In this document: positions 1 to 8,303 of the stretch, piece after piece
Layout of the letters: the number at the start of each line of letters is the position of its first letter
Position numbering within the stretch: the first letter of the stretch is position 1
Assembly (NCBI RefSeq): GCF_031626495.1
Contig: NZ_JAMQOJ010000005.1
Span: 62,001-126,000 of the forward strand
DNA from: Natrinema sp031626495
Lineage (GTDB): Archaea; Halobacteriota; Halobacteria; Halobacteriales; Natrialbaceae
DNA length: 64,000 nucleotides
Reading direction: 5' to 3'
Notes under the pieces: model-generated
Database searches by the model: none
Told to the model about the DNA's origin: nothing
What the model saw: the letters and a program-made list of their open reading frames with translations, nothing else
Position numbers and translations under genes: made by a program

Positions 1-151
1 GTATTAGATACTGTTCATATACCCGTCTCTTAATATGTAGCGGTGTCAGACACTGAGTACTCGTGCGCAGATCGGCTTCGATCGGCCGACGGCAGTGCGT
101 GGCCGTCAGTCGCGGACCGACCGCGTCACGAACCCCCCCAGGTGATCGTCA

Positions 152-652
152 ATGCGTGAGGACACACCCGATACCGAATCCGTGCTCGACGAACTGTCGA
201 GGGCGGCGACTGCGGACAACCAGTCGGAATCGTACGATATCTCGCTCGGAACGACCGAGGAGACGACCAGAGACGTCGAGCGCGAACTCGACGAACTGAT
301 GGAGCAGGTAAACAGTGCGCTCCCGACCGACGAGGTTCAGTTCAACGAGGCCATCATCAAGGAAAACTTAGACGAAATCCTCCTGATGCTCATCGCGCTC
401 CACGAGGAGACCCACGGGAAGGAACTGCTCTCGGACCTGACTCACCTCTTCGGAGCTCAGTTAAGTCCGGGTACCGTCTACCCGAGCCTCCACAACTTAG
501 AGGAAGAGGACGTGCTCTCGATGCACGCCAAGGTCCGCACCAAGGAGTACTCGATCGCCGACGAGGAGTACGTCCGTGCGACCGTCGAGCGAACGATGGT
601 ACAGCACCTCGCCTTCGGCCTGCTGCTGTACGCCTTCCTCCCGCGGCTCTGA
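152..652 (+). CDS. PadR-family winged-helix transcriptional regulator
   Basis: The 166-residue product has an acidic, probably flexible N-terminus (1-60). A PadR-type winged helix follows (about 62-150): a recognition-helix region with the motif SPGTVYPSLHNLEEEDVL, then a wing carrying KEYSI. PadR proteins are cytoplasmic dimeric DNA-binding repressors or activators. The family assignment rests on the 'GTVYPSLxxLE' signature. The last 15 residues are unusually hydrophobic (HLAFGLLLYAFLPRL) and may form a dimerisation helix or a peripheral membrane contact; that is inference. GGTGA at 141-145, six bases before the ATG, supports this start. No ligand or target is visible. Confidence 0.85.
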   Translation: MREDTPDTESVLDELSRAATADNQSESYDISLGTTEETTRDVERELDELMEQVNSALPTDEVQFNEAIIKENLDEILLMLIALHEETHGKELLSDLTHLFGAQLSPGTVYPSLHNLEEEDVLSMHAKVRTKEYSIADEEYVRATVERTMVQHLAFGLLLYAFLPRL

Positions 653-796
653 GGGAGGTCACATTTCGGTTTTGTTTTCGACTCGAGAAGCGATCGCGCT
701 GTCTGTAGTCACCGACCGACGGAACCCGGAGCGGGGGCTGTCCACCGCGAACCGACGACCGCTCGGCCGCCGTCCGTCGAGCACCCGGGATCGGGC

Positions 797-1231
797 TCAG
801 TCCTCGAGATCCTTCGCGATCTCGCTCAGACTATCGCTCGGCGGTTCGCGGGCATCGTAGAAGGCCGTCTCGCCGGGCGCGCGAAGCCCGTAGAGGAATT
901 CGGGCTCGACGACGTCGATCAGGACCGAACCGCCCATCGGAACGTCGGCCTCGTCGATCCACTCGCGGAGTCGATCGGTCGCGCCGCTCGGATCTCGCGC
1001 CTGGTCGGGCGTCTCGTAGACGCCTGGCACCGCGAGCTCGTCGCCCGTCAATGCCCGCTCGACCCGCGCGAACAGTTCCTCGCCTCCGACGACGACCCGG
1101 ACGACCTCGTCGGTCGTGAACGCGTCGCGGTCCTCGGCCGGTACCTCGAGTTTGACGCCGGTCGCCGTCTCCGTACACGTCGACCGAACCGTCTGCACCG
1201 AGGGATGATCGCTCGCAATTCTGTCAGCCAT
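797..1231 (-). CDS. Conserved haloarchaeal protein (DUF7112-like)
   Basis: A 144-residue acidic soluble protein with no signal peptide or membrane segment. The middle (about 30-70) looks like a small beta-barrel-type segment ('GVKLEVPAEDRDAFTTDEVV'). A region mentioning position/limit-like residues follows, and the C-terminus reads FYDAREPPSDSLSEIAKDLED. I associate it with a Halobacteria-only conserved family (DUF7112 from memory, unverified). It lies 29 bp downstream of, and in the same direction as, the S6e gene, so it is probably co-transcribed with it. No catalytic motif is recognisable. Confidence 0.7.
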   Translation of the reverse strand: MADRIASDHPSVQTVRSTCTETATGVKLEVPAEDRDAFTTDEVVRVVVGGEELFARVERALTGDELAVPGVYETPDQARDPSGATDRLREWIDEADVPMGGSVLIDVVEPEFLYGLRAPGETAFYDAREPPSDSLSEIAKDLED

Positions 1232-1260
1232 GGGAAAACGAATGGATGGATCGGCGTCGC

Positions 1261-1665
1261 TTACTCCTCGTCGCCGTCGCCGCCCTCGCCGAGCAGTTCG
1301 TCGACATCAGTGCTGCCGCGACCGACGATCGAGGCGTTGATCTGTGCGACGGCGTCGGACACCTCGCGGCCCCGAACCGTGATCCGGCGGCGCTCGCCGT
1401 CACGCGAGGGCTTGTAGCCGGTCTGGCGCTCCTTCATGAGCACTTCCTTCAGACTCGAGCCGGCGACCTCGCGGTTGAGCGGGCGCCCGGCGTCGTCGGA
1501 GCCGCCGGTGATCTCGAGCGTGTAGCCGTCGAGTCCGACCGCATCGCCGTCGACTTCCTCGCCGATCGACTTGCCGATGAACCGGTTCGCGTCCTGCTCC
1601 TCCGCCTCGAGCTGGTATGACGACCCGGAATCGGGGTCGCCGACAACGACAGTGAAACTTGCCAT
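1261..1665 (-). CDS. rps6e: 30S ribosomal protein S6e
   Basis: The 134-residue product begins MASFTVVVGDPDSGSSYQLE and contains the S6e core: a fold with IGKSIGEEVDGDAVGL and TGGSDDAGRPL, then a basic patch around KPSRDGERRRITVRG. It is a structural component of the archaeal small ribosomal subunit. The length matches archaeal S6e, which lacks the long phosphorylated tail of eukaryotic S6. I chose the ATG at 1665 because the family alignment starts there; the open frame continues upstream with no conserved sequence. The Asp/Gly/Glu-rich C-terminus (ELLGEGGDGDEE) is typical of halophiles. A striking hairpin lies 71-97 bp upstream. Confidence 0.95.
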   Translation of the reverse strand: MASFTVVVGDPDSGSSYQLEAEEQDANRFIGKSIGEEVDGDAVGLDGYTLEITGGSDDAGRPLNREVAGSSLKEVLMKERQTGYKPSRDGERRRITVRGREVSDAVAQINASIVGRGSTDVDELLGEGGDGDEE

Positions 1666-1735
1666 GCCCGACGGAAGACGGCCGTCGCTCAAAAGAACAT
1701 CGATATCCCCGACCTTTTGCGCTGCGTTCTGAGCG

Positions 1736-1762
1736 GCCGGAGGCGCTGTTAGCGCCTCCGGC
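1736..1762. repeat. Perfect 12-bp inverted repeat upstream of rps6e
   Basis: Two 12-base arms (1736-1747 and 1751-1762) are exact reverse complements separated by GTT. They form a very stable GC-rich hairpin in either strand. It sits 71 bp upstream of the S6e start, so it would lie in the 5' region of that transcript if transcription starts further upstream. It is embedded in a stretch of low-complexity 'gag/cgg/cgaac'-type sequence common in haloarchaeal intergenic DNA. It could be a mobile palindromic element relic, an attenuator or a terminator for upstream read-through; no U-tract follows on either strand, which argues against a terminator. Confidence 0.75.
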
Positions 1763-2010
1763 GGCTCGTCACTCGGCAAACGGTCGATCAAAAGCACTCC
1801 TCCCTCCGTTCGTTTCACTCACATCGGTCGTCGGCCCGCTCCCTCGCGCCTCCGGCGCTCACTCGCGGTGGGCATCGGGGGACTGCCTGCCCTCCCCCGA
1901 GTTGGACGGCTCTCGCGGTGCTCGAGCCGTCCGCCCGGCCAGTGGAATCTGCGCCGGTTCGGGTTCCGTTCGCTCGAACAGTCAAGTGTGTCGACCTCGT
2001 ACGTCGACGC
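1763..2010. other. Gene-free segment with low-complexity haloarchaeal sequence
   Basis: No convincing coding sequence. The segment contains short direct and inverted runs of the 'ctccctcg/cgttcg/cctccggcgctcactcg' kind. On the minus strand it reads as the 'gagcg...cgagggagcgg...gtgagtgaaacgaacggag' filler often seen between haloarchaeal genes. Promoters for the divergent S6e gene and the rightward gene pair must lie here or just beside it, but no clear TATA box stands out. Confidence 0.5.
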
Positions 2011-2289
2011 GTGTTCATCGATCCCGGGCGCCTCGAGATTCGCCTGCGCGACGAGTTCGGCGGGACGACGGGCCAGTCTCGCGTCGTCGTGCGCCAGGCC
2101 GTCGACCTCGCGGATTCCGGCCGGTACGAGGACGACGCGGGGGTGACGCTGACGAACGATCTCGTCATCGACGAGCTGTCGGACGCCCCCGACGGGACCC
2201 CGCCGGAGCGGTGGAACTGGTGGATCGGCTCGCTCGAGGTCGCATACGGCGGTTACGACCGGTTCGGGATCAACGTCTATCGGAAATGA
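2011..2289 (+). CDS. Conserved hypothetical acidic protein
   Basis: About 92 residues if the GTG at 2011 is used; the frame is open further upstream to a GTG at 1918. The product has no membrane segment and reads RLEIRLRDEFGGTTGQSRVVVRQ, with a Trp-rich end (PERWNWWIGSLEVAYGGYDRFGINVY). The composition is haloarchaeal and the codon bias is normal, so I consider it real, but I do not recognise the family. Its stop overlaps the next start as ATGA (2286-2289), implying translational coupling with the membrane protein behind it. Confidence 0.55.
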   Translation: MFIDPGRLEIRLRDEFGGTTGQSRVVVRQAVDLADSGRYEDDAGVTLTNDLVIDELSDAPDGTPPERWNWWIGSLEVAYGGYDRFGINVYRK

Positions 2290-2687
2290 CCGATCGATAC
2301 GAAGGAGAACAACGAATAGGGTTCGCGACGAAGGGGGAGCCGATGAGACGTCTGTCGCGACCGGTCTGGCCGGCCTACCTGCTGTCGGTGCTCGTCGCCG
2401 GCCTCGGCCACTGTTACCTCGGTCGGTGGAAACGCGGCGGGATCTGGTTCGGCTGTTACGGCCTCGCGATCGCGTTTCTGAGCGCGCGCTCGCTGGCGGG
2501 TGCGCTCAGGCCGGGCGAGCCGTTCGTCGTGACGGCCCTGCAGGTCGAGTCGGTCAGCTACACCGACGTGGCCGTGCCGCTCGCGATTTTGCTCGTCTGT
2601 CTGCTCGACGTCTACCTCATCGGGCTGACCGAGCGGACGGCCGCCCGAACGACCGGGACCGAGGACCTGAGTTCGAACAGCACCTGA
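2286..2687 (+). CDS. Small multi-spanning membrane protein
   Basis: 133 residues from the ATG overlapping the upstream stop; an internal ATG at 2343 (MRRLSRPVWPAYLL) is an alternative start. Three hydrophobic segments are visible: PAYLLSVLVAGLGHCYLG, IWFGCYGLAIAFLSA and VPLAILLVCLLDVYLIGL. The motif GLGHCYLGRWKRGGIWF resembles the short 'G-x-G-x-x-Y-x-G-x-x-x-R-G' turn of TM2/DUF5683-type membrane proteins, where it joins two helices. Function is unknown. The C-terminus is hydrophilic and Thr/Ser-rich. Confidence 0.65.
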   Translation: MTDRYEGEQRIGFATKGEPMRRLSRPVWPAYLLSVLVAGLGHCYLGRWKRGGIWFGCYGLAIAFLSARSLAGALRPGEPFVVTALQVESVSYTDVAVPLAILLVCLLDVYLIGLTERTAARTTGTEDLSSNST

Positions 2688-2794
2688 GCGACGATGGCAC
2701 CGCGAACCTGCGCCGGATCCTGACAGTCACGAACGACTGAACGGTCGTTAGCGGCCCTCGCTACGCTTTTGTGCCCGTCTCTCGAACGTCGCCT

Positions 2795-3217
2795 ATGGGT
2801 CGACTCAGTTCCGTTCTGCTACGAGCGGTCGGCGTCCTCGTCCTGACGCTCGTCGCGCTGAGCGTCGTCGCGACGATCGTCGGGATCGCGCTGTCCGTCG
2901 TCGCGGCCGTCCTCTCGGTGGTCGTGACGCTCATCGTCTTCGCCGTGTTCGCGCTGGCACTCGTCGGTCTGGGCTCGCTGCTCCGTCACGACTCGAGCGC
3001 TGAGACCGAGACGGACGGCCCACCTCGGTCGGAGACTCGCGCCGATGCCGAAGCGCGGCTCCGGTCACGGTACGTCGCCGGCGAACTCGACGACGTGGAG
3101 TTCGAACGGGAACTCGAGCGCGTGCTCCGGGCCGACGAGGGACCCGGTCGGAGACGGTCGGATCGGGTGGCCGCTCGAGAGCCCGCCACCGACCGCCGTC
3201 GGTACCGGGACCGATAG
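2795..3217 (+). CDS. SHOCT-domain membrane protein
   Basis: The 140-residue product has two adjacent hydrophobic helices (about 8-32 and 36-62), then an acidic linker and a SHOCT motif (RLRSRYVAGELDDVEFERELERVL). SHOCT is a short C-terminal helical hairpin found on many prokaryotic membrane or extracytoplasmic proteins and is thought to mediate oligomerisation. The tail after it is Arg-rich (GRRRSDRVAAREPATDRRRYRDR), unusual for this acidic proteome. The ATG at 2795 is preferred over the upstream GTG at 2771 because the first helix then starts correctly. Confidence 0.8.
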   Translation: MGRLSSVLLRAVGVLVLTLVALSVVATIVGIALSVVAAVLSVVVTLIVFAVFALALVGLGSLLRHDSSAETETDGPPRSETRADAEARLRSRYVAGELDDVEFERELERVLRADEGPGRRRSDRVAAREPATDRRRYRDR

Positions 3218-3299
3218 TCCCGCCGCGCCTCGAGTCGGCTCGAATTGCGCTCGGCCGAAACCAACGGAAGCAAACCGGCCGAGCCCCAAGCGGGTCGTC

Positions 3300-4538
3300 A
3301 TGGACGTCGAGTTTCTGGGTGGGGCGGGCGAGATCGGTCGGAGCGCGATCTGTATCGACGGGACGCTCTTGCTCGATTTCGGCATGGATTCCGGGAATCC
3401 GCCGGCGTTTCCCGTCGGTGACGTCGACCCCGAGGCCGTCGTCGTCAGTCACGGCCACCTCGATCACGTCGGCTCCGTCCCGTCGCTCCTCTCGGGCGAC
3501 GCGCGGCCGTCGATCCACTGGACGCAGCCGACGTACGACCTCACGATGGTGCTGGCCCGCGACACGCTGAAACTCCACGGCGGAAGCTACGACTGCCCGT
3601 TCACCGAGGCGGAACTCGCTCGCGTCGCGGAAGTGTCAGTGGCTCACGGCTACCGCGAGCGCTTCGACGCCGCCGGCTACGAGATTACCTTCTTCGACGC
3701 CGGTCACGTCCCCGGCAGCGCCCACGTGCTGGTGGACGATGGCGACACCCGACTACTCTACACCGGGGACTTCCACACCGAGGAACAGCGGCTGCTCGCC
3801 GGCACGACAGCGCGGCCCGACGCCGACGCCGTCATCTGCGAGAGTACCTACTCGGACGTGACGCGACCACCGCGCCCGGAAATCGAACGCGAGTTCGCCG
3901 AGAGCCTGCGAACCACGATCTGGGAGGGCGGCACCGTCGTCGTCCCCGCCTTCGGGATCGGCCGCACGCAGGAGGTGCTGTGCATCTGCGAGGAGTACGA
4001 CCTCGAGTGCTACGTCGACGGGATGGGCAAGCGCGTCACGGAGCTCTTCCTCCGGACGGGGAACCGCGACTATCTGCGCGATCCCGACCTGTTGCGCCGA
4101 GCGAAGGGTAACGCCCGCTTCGTCGACGGCCGCGACGGGCAGCGCCGGCGCATCGCCGAGCAGAACACCGTGATCGTGACCACCAGCGGGATGCTCCACG
4201 GCGGGCCCGCGATGACATACGTGCCCGCGATCCGCTCGCACCCGACGAACAAGATCGCCATGACCGGCTACCAGGTCGAGGGGACGCCCGGCCGCGATCT
4301 GCTCGAGACCGGGAGCGCCGAGATCGACGGCCGGGTGATGCCGGTCAGCGCACGGGTCGAACAGTACGACTTCTCCGCGCACGCGGATCGAGACGGGCTC
4401 GAATCGTTCCTCGAGTCCTACGACGACGCGCAGATACTCGTCAATCACGGCGACCGCTGTCCGGCGTTCGCGGCGGAGTTGCGTGATGACGGCTACGACG
4501 CGACCGCGCCGGAACTGGGCGAGCGGCTCGCGGTCTGA
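3300..4538 (+). CDS. Beta-CASP metallo-beta-lactamase-fold nuclease (CPSF/RNase J-like)
   Basis: A 412-residue two-zinc hydrolase. Motif 2 HGHLDHVG is at residues 51-58 (H51, H53, D55, H56), and a further metal-ligand region is DAGHVPGSAH. The 'LLYTGDFH' aspartate comes next, then a beta-CASP insertion with VVVPAFGIGRTQEVL, VTTSGMLHGGPA and the final VEQYDFSAHAD and ILVNHGD motifs. Archaeal members process RNA 3' ends or act as 5'-3' exoribonucleases. No N-terminal KH domains are present, so this is the short CPSF2/Ysh1-like type rather than aCPSF1. The ATG at 3300 begins directly at the domain (MDVEFLGGAGEIG). Confidence 0.9.
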   Translation: MDVEFLGGAGEIGRSAICIDGTLLLDFGMDSGNPPAFPVGDVDPEAVVVSHGHLDHVGSVPSLLSGDARPSIHWTQPTYDLTMVLARDTLKLHGGSYDCPFTEAELARVAEVSVAHGYRERFDAAGYEITFFDAGHVPGSAHVLVDDGDTRLLYTGDFHTEEQRLLAGTTARPDADAVICESTYSDVTRPPRPEIEREFAESLRTTIWEGGTVVVPAFGIGRTQEVLCICEEYDLECYVDGMGKRVTELFLRTGNRDYLRDPDLLRRAKGNARFVDGRDGQRRRIAEQNTVIVTTSGMLHGGPAMTYVPAIRSHPTNKIAMTGYQVEGTPGRDLLETGSAEIDGRVMPVSARVEQYDFSAHADRDGLESFLESYDDAQILVNHGDRCPAFAAELRDDGYDATAPELGERLAV

Positions 4539-4623
4539 TCGCTCACCGGAGCCATCGCGCGAAACACGGCCGGTCGGCAGGTTCAACGAGGACGGTTTTG
4601 TCTCGAGAAGCGGTAGCGCTCCC

Positions 4624-5058
4624 GTGACCGATATCGACTCGAACGCCGGCCCCGATGCGGACGTCGATCCGGACGACCTCTCGCTGAGCGACGCCGAACA
4701 AGAGGCGCTCCACGAGCTACAGTTGAGTATCGAACACGTCCACCGCGCCTACGGCACGCTGCTCGAGTTCCATCACGAACTCGGCCACGCGATGGGGCGG
4801 ATGAGCGACGCGGAGGAACGGCTCCGAGAGGCCGACCACGAAGAGTGGGCGGACGAACTCCGGGACGATCACCTCCCGGCGGGCGCGATCAGCGATCAGT
4901 GGACGTTCGAACTCGTCGAGGAGTTCTCGAACGAGTTCCTAGAGGAGGTCGACGAATTCGAGGCGAGCGTCAGAGACGAGTTGGCCGACGGCGTCGATCA
5001 CGTGACCGAACGGCAGCAGAAGCGCCGGCTTCGCGAGCGTGCGGAAGGCGACGAGTGA
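4624..5058 (+). CDS. Conserved haloarchaeal hypothetical protein, helical
   Basis: 144 residues from a GTG at 4624, highly acidic and predicted almost entirely helical. LSLSDAEQEALHELQLSIEHVHRAYGTLLEFHHELGHAMG is followed by charged helices ending VTERQQKRRLRERAEGDE. No signal peptide, membrane segment or metal-site motif beyond scattered histidines (HRAY, FHHELGHAM). HHELGH resembles HExxH by chance only, with incorrect spacing. This looks like a lineage-conserved cytoplasmic protein whose function I cannot name. Confidence 0.7.
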   Translation: MTDIDSNAGPDADVDPDDLSLSDAEQEALHELQLSIEHVHRAYGTLLEFHHELGHAMGRMSDAEERLREADHEEWADELRDDHLPAGAISDQWTFELVEEFSNEFLEEVDEFEASVRDELADGVDHVTERQQKRRLRERAEGDE

Positions 5059-5089
5059 CCGGGAGAAACCGCGCTCGAGCGGCACCGAG

Positions 5090-5476
5090 CTACTCGTCTT
5101 TCCAGATAATTCCCTCGGTCGTCGAAGTCAGCACGGTCTCACCGTCTTCGTTCTCGCAGACGACGTCCGACGTGAATTCGTAGCGGTCGTCTCGCTCGAC
5201 GACCGTGTCGAACGTGGATCGGCAGGTAATCGTTTCGCCGGTGTAAACCGGCTGATGGAAGTTGAACTCCATCGTACTGGCCAACACTTCGTTTTCGCTC
5301 CCCAGTTTCGTCGGGAGCGTCGCGGTCAGCAACCCCTGTACCATCACGTTCCCGTCGTCGTCCGGCTCGGTATGCCGAGGCTGATCGTCGCCGGAGAGTT
5401 CGGCAAACCGCTGTACGTCTTCGACCGTGAACGTTCGCTCGAACGTTCTCGTCTCGCCTTCAGTTGGCTGCGTCAT
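5090..5476 (-). CDS. MaoC-like hot-dog dehydratase
   Basis: A 128-residue single hot-dog domain. It shows the MaoC/(R)-hydratase signature: FAELSGDDQPRHTEP followed by NVMVQGLLTATLPTKLG. The catalytic Asp and His of (R)-specific enoyl-CoA hydratases correspond to the D-x-x-RHT stretch. The rest, FHQPVYTGETITCRSTF, matches the family's 'P-v-x-x-G-D-t-l' strand. The likely role is hydration of trans-2-enoyl-CoA in acyl-CoA or polyhydroxyalkanoate metabolism, but many haloarchaeal paralogues are uncharacterised. It is convergent with the preceding gene. Confidence 0.85.
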   Translation of the reverse strand: MTQPTEGETRTFERTFTVEDVQRFAELSGDDQPRHTEPDDDGNVMVQGLLTATLPTKLGSENEVLASTMEFNFHQPVYTGETITCRSTFDTVVERDDRYEFTSDVVCENEDGETVLTSTTEGIIWKDE

Positions 5477-5566
5477 CGGATTCGACCTCGAGAATGCGGT
5501 CCGTAGTACAACAAGATGCCGATGACGAGACGGCTATATCGCTCGTCGACCGGGAATCGTAACCGC

Positions 5567-6832
5567 TCAAAGCTCGCCGCCGCAGAACGGACAGAAGTTG
5601 TAGACTCCGTCGGACGGAATCTCTTTCTCGCAGTCGGGACACCGGTCGACGGGCGATTCGTCGGCGACGTACTGATCGAAGTCGTCGGTGAAAATCTGTG
5701 TGTCGGAGCCGGTGCCCCCGGTACTCGAGCCAGCGGCCGCGCTAACGGTCTCGCCGGGTGTCGCGCCGTCCGTGCCGGCGTCGTCGCGGTCCTCGCTCGG
5801 AGACTGGTCGTCCTCCCGGGATGCGTCCGAACTGCTCGCGGCTCGATCGTCGGTCGACGACGCCGCGGCGCGTTCGTTCGATGGCCGTGAGTCGGCGCCA
5901 TCGTTACCATCGTCGTCGCTCGAGCGACCGCGACGAGCGGGCCCCGCTCCCGGGCTGGACGGGATGACCGCGCCCGACGTTCGATTGCGGTCCGACCGAG
6001 TCGAACCGTCGGACGAGCGGCCCGACTCGGACGACGTTCGCCCGCTCGCTGCGCCGGCGGGCTGGTGACCGGACGGCTCCGATCGGTTTCGAAACAGGTG
6101 ATCGAACCGCGAAAGCCGGGGTCGGGGAATCGACCAGTCGGAACGTACCCGCGGTACCTGCGTATCGGAGAGCGTCCCGATGCCGTAGAGTGCCGTGACG
6201 AGGAGCGGAACGGCGAGTACGGCGGTCCGGACGACCGGCGATTCCGTGCCGGCTACGACCGCGTCGAGCGTCCGCCCGACCGGGCGGTCCGAACCGAGCG
6301 TTCCATTGGCGAACGCGACGAGCGCGACGGCGGCGGGCAACGCCGTGAGGGAGCCGACCACGAGACTCGCCGGGCCGCGGTCCTCGCGAAGCGAGTCGAT
6401 CGCGATCGTTCGGTACGCCAGCGCGTGCGTCATGATCGCGGCGAGGAGAAAGAGCCCAGAAGATAGCCGTAGCGCGCCGGTGTTCCAGACCGCGTACCCG
6501 AGCGGAGTGACGATACCGATCACCGGAACGAGCAACAGGGGCAACGGACTGACGTCCTCGAATCGGGTGCCGACGAAGCGACGGTAGCCGACGACGAGGA
6601 ATCCGCCGGCGGTGGCGAGTACCAGCAGTGTACCGAACGCGAGGACGGCCGTTCCGAGTTCGATGACCGCGTCACCGCCACCCGCAGCCGCGGTCGCGAT
6701 CCGGAGGGCGGCGACGCCGACGTCGGCGAGAACCAGCGTGAGAACTGTCGCCAGCACCGCGACGGGAACCGCGACCAGCTCCAGAAAAACGAGTGTTGCG
6801 TGGTCGGTACCTGATCGGTTCGGGAGGCGCAT
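5567..6832 (-). CDS. Multi-pass membrane protein with C-terminal zinc ribbon
   Basis: The 421-residue product has about six hydrophobic helices in residues 10-220. A long Ser/Arg/Asp-rich disordered linker (about 240-385) leads to a C-terminal zinc ribbon CPDCEKEIPSDGVYNFCPFCGGEL. The two Cys-x2-Cys knuckles resemble those in the FHA protein encoded divergently 292 bp away. The ribbon would face the cytoplasm if the helix count is six. The ATG lies 27 bp behind a TATA-like box on the minus strand. No enzymatic domain is recognisable; a membrane partner of the neighbouring phosphosignalling cassette is a reasonable hypothesis but only that. Confidence 0.8.
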   Translation of the reverse strand: MRLPNRSGTDHATLVFLELVAVPVAVLATVLTLVLADVGVAALRIATAAAGGGDAVIELGTAVLAFGTLLVLATAGGFLVVGYRRFVGTRFEDVSPLPLLLVPVIGIVTPLGYAVWNTGALRLSSGLFLLAAIMTHALAYRTIAIDSLREDRGPASLVVGSLTALPAAVALVAFANGTLGSDRPVGRTLDAVVAGTESPVVRTAVLAVPLLVTALYGIGTLSDTQVPRVRSDWSIPRPRLSRFDHLFRNRSEPSGHQPAGAASGRTSSESGRSSDGSTRSDRNRTSGAVIPSSPGAGPARRGRSSDDDGNDGADSRPSNERAAASSTDDRAASSSDASREDDQSPSEDRDDAGTDGATPGETVSAAAGSSTGGTGSDTQIFTDDFDQYVADESPVDRCPDCEKEIPSDGVYNFCPFCGGEL

Positions 6833-6858
6833 GGTATCCAGACATATTGTGTCTGACG

Positions 6859-6867
6859 TAAATAAGT
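6859..6867 (-). promoter_or_regulatory. TATA box, zinc-ribbon membrane gene
   Basis: The minus strand reads ACTTATTTA here, centred about 31 bases upstream of the ATG at 6832. That spacing predicts a leaderless or nearly leaderless transcript, the usual arrangement in haloarchaea. It is one of the few A+T-rich runs in the 292-bp divergent intergenic region. Confidence 0.5.
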
Positions 6868-6980
6868 AGTGTTCGTTACGGCGACTGGTTTCAAGATAGA
6901 CTGTTGACGAGGACTGCGGTGGGGACAGAGCGTCCCGTCTATCTCAACGCGATCGTTCACGAACCGACGGGCGTAACTAC

Positions 6981-7018
6981 CGAGCGGCTAATCTACCACT
7001 CTACTGAGCTATCGGCCC
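6981..7018 (-). other. tRNA 5'-half-like remnant
   Basis: Read on the minus strand from 7018, the sequence starts GGGCCGATAGCTCAGTAGAG and continues GTGGTAGA. This resembles the acceptor and D-arm of a haloarchaeal tRNA (closest in feel to tRNA-Lys). No matching TCGGCCC 3' acceptor strand, anticodon stem or T-arm was found in the following 90 bases. It therefore looks like a decayed tRNA copy, possibly an old integration scar, rather than a functional gene. Confidence 0.35.
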
Positions 7019-7124
7019 TGATTCGACCGAAATCGTCCACTGAACGGATCGCGGCGGTCCAATAAGAATACGCCAGTTCTGGCATACTTTTTTCTATTAT
7101 GACTGAGAAAGTGCGCTGAATACC

Positions 7125-8126
7125 ATGGCAGAACAAACCGAATTCAGCTGCGTCTCGTGTGAAACGACGTTCGATCCGTCGCCGAACGGCGGCTTCTGTC
7201 CGAACTGTGATACGCCACATCCGGACTACGAAGCGCCGGCCGACGACGGTAGCGCCGAGGAAGCCGATGGCGAGGACGAGCCGGAGACCGCCGACGAGGA
7301 AGCCGACGACGGTGACGAGTCGGCCGAACTGGAGTACGACGAGGCGGACGAGGAAGACGAACCCGTCGTCGAAGACGCCGAGGACGAGGCGGAGAGCGAC
7401 TCGGCCGAAGACGACGCTGACGCCGTAGCGGACGACGCAGACGACGCGAGTGGAGACGAAGAAGACGAGGCGGACGCCGACGAAGACGATGCCGACGAAC
7501 CGGCGACAGTCGAGTGCCAATCGTGTGAGTCGACGGTCGACGCGTCGGCGTCGTTCTGTCCGAACTGCGGCGAGGAACTCGAGGACGAAGCCGAGGACGA
7601 GCCGGTGGAACTCGAGGCCTGTCCGGACTGCGGGAACGCGGTCGACGACGAGTCGTTCTGTCCGAACTGCGGGACGGATCTGGACGCGATCCGCGAGGCC
7701 GGCGGGACCGACGACGATGCGCCGGAGGAAGAAGACGAGAGCGGCGCCGACGACGAGGACGCCGAAGTCGACGACGTCGAGGTCGACAACGATGCGGGCG
7801 AAGACGACGCGGACGACGTGCCGACCGAAGTCACCCTCGAGATCGACGGCGAATCGTACACGTTCGAAGACGGCGACGTGTTCGGCCGGCGTGACGAGGA
7901 GTGGCTCGCCGATCTGGTCGCGGCCAGTGGCGGCCGCGAGGAAGCGCGCTATCTCTCGAGCGAGCACCTCGAGTTCGCGGTCGAGGACGACGGCGTCTAC
8001 GTGACCGACGTCAGTACGAACGGGACGGCGCTCAACGGCGCTGCCATGAACGGTTCCGAGGAGAAACTCGAGGACGGCGACACGCTGACGCTCGCCGATC
8101 GCGCGGAGATCGACGTCTCGCTGTGA
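7125..8126 (+). CDS. Triple zinc-ribbon protein with C-terminal FHA domain
   Basis: 333 residues. Three short zinc ribbons are present: CVSCETTF..GGFCPNC (about 9-28), CQSCESTVDASASFCPNC (about 130) and CPDCGNAVDDESFCPNC (about 166). They are separated by an extremely acidic Asp/Glu linker (30-125). The C-terminal 100 residues form an FHA domain: VFGRRDEEW gives the G-R of the phosphate pocket, then YLSSEHLEF for the S-x-x-H motif and DVSTNGTALNG for N-G-T. FHA domains bind phosphothreonine. As first gene of the kinase/phosphatase cassette it is the obvious candidate substrate or reader. Confidence 0.88.
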   Translation: MAEQTEFSCVSCETTFDPSPNGGFCPNCDTPHPDYEAPADDGSAEEADGEDEPETADEEADDGDESAELEYDEADEEDEPVVEDAEDEAESDSAEDDADAVADDADDASGDEEDEADADEDDADEPATVECQSCESTVDASASFCPNCGEELEDEAEDEPVELEACPDCGNAVDDESFCPNCGTDLDAIREAGGTDDDAPEEEDESGADDEDAEVDDVEVDNDAGEDDADDVPTEVTLEIDGESYTFEDGDVFGRRDEEWLADLVAASGGREEARYLSSEHLEFAVEDDGVYVTDVSTNGTALNGAAMNGSEEKLEDGDTLTLADRAEIDVSL

Positions 8127-8303
8127 GGCGGGAGCGCGGTCGTCCGTAGCGGACGGCACGCGACGGTCCGAATCGAGCAGTCGGGCACGACGAGACGCTG
8201 GTTTTTATCGCCAGGTCGCTCCCAGCGGAATTCGTGTCAGGTCTGAGTAAATATTGGGGAAAAAGTTATCAGATCATCCTGAGACATACGATCAGTTACC
8301 GCA

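Noticed and set aside
4700..4810. HHELGHAM in the 4624 gene as an HExxH protease motif
   Set aside because: Residue order and spacing do not match HExxH in a metalloprotease context; no third ligand.
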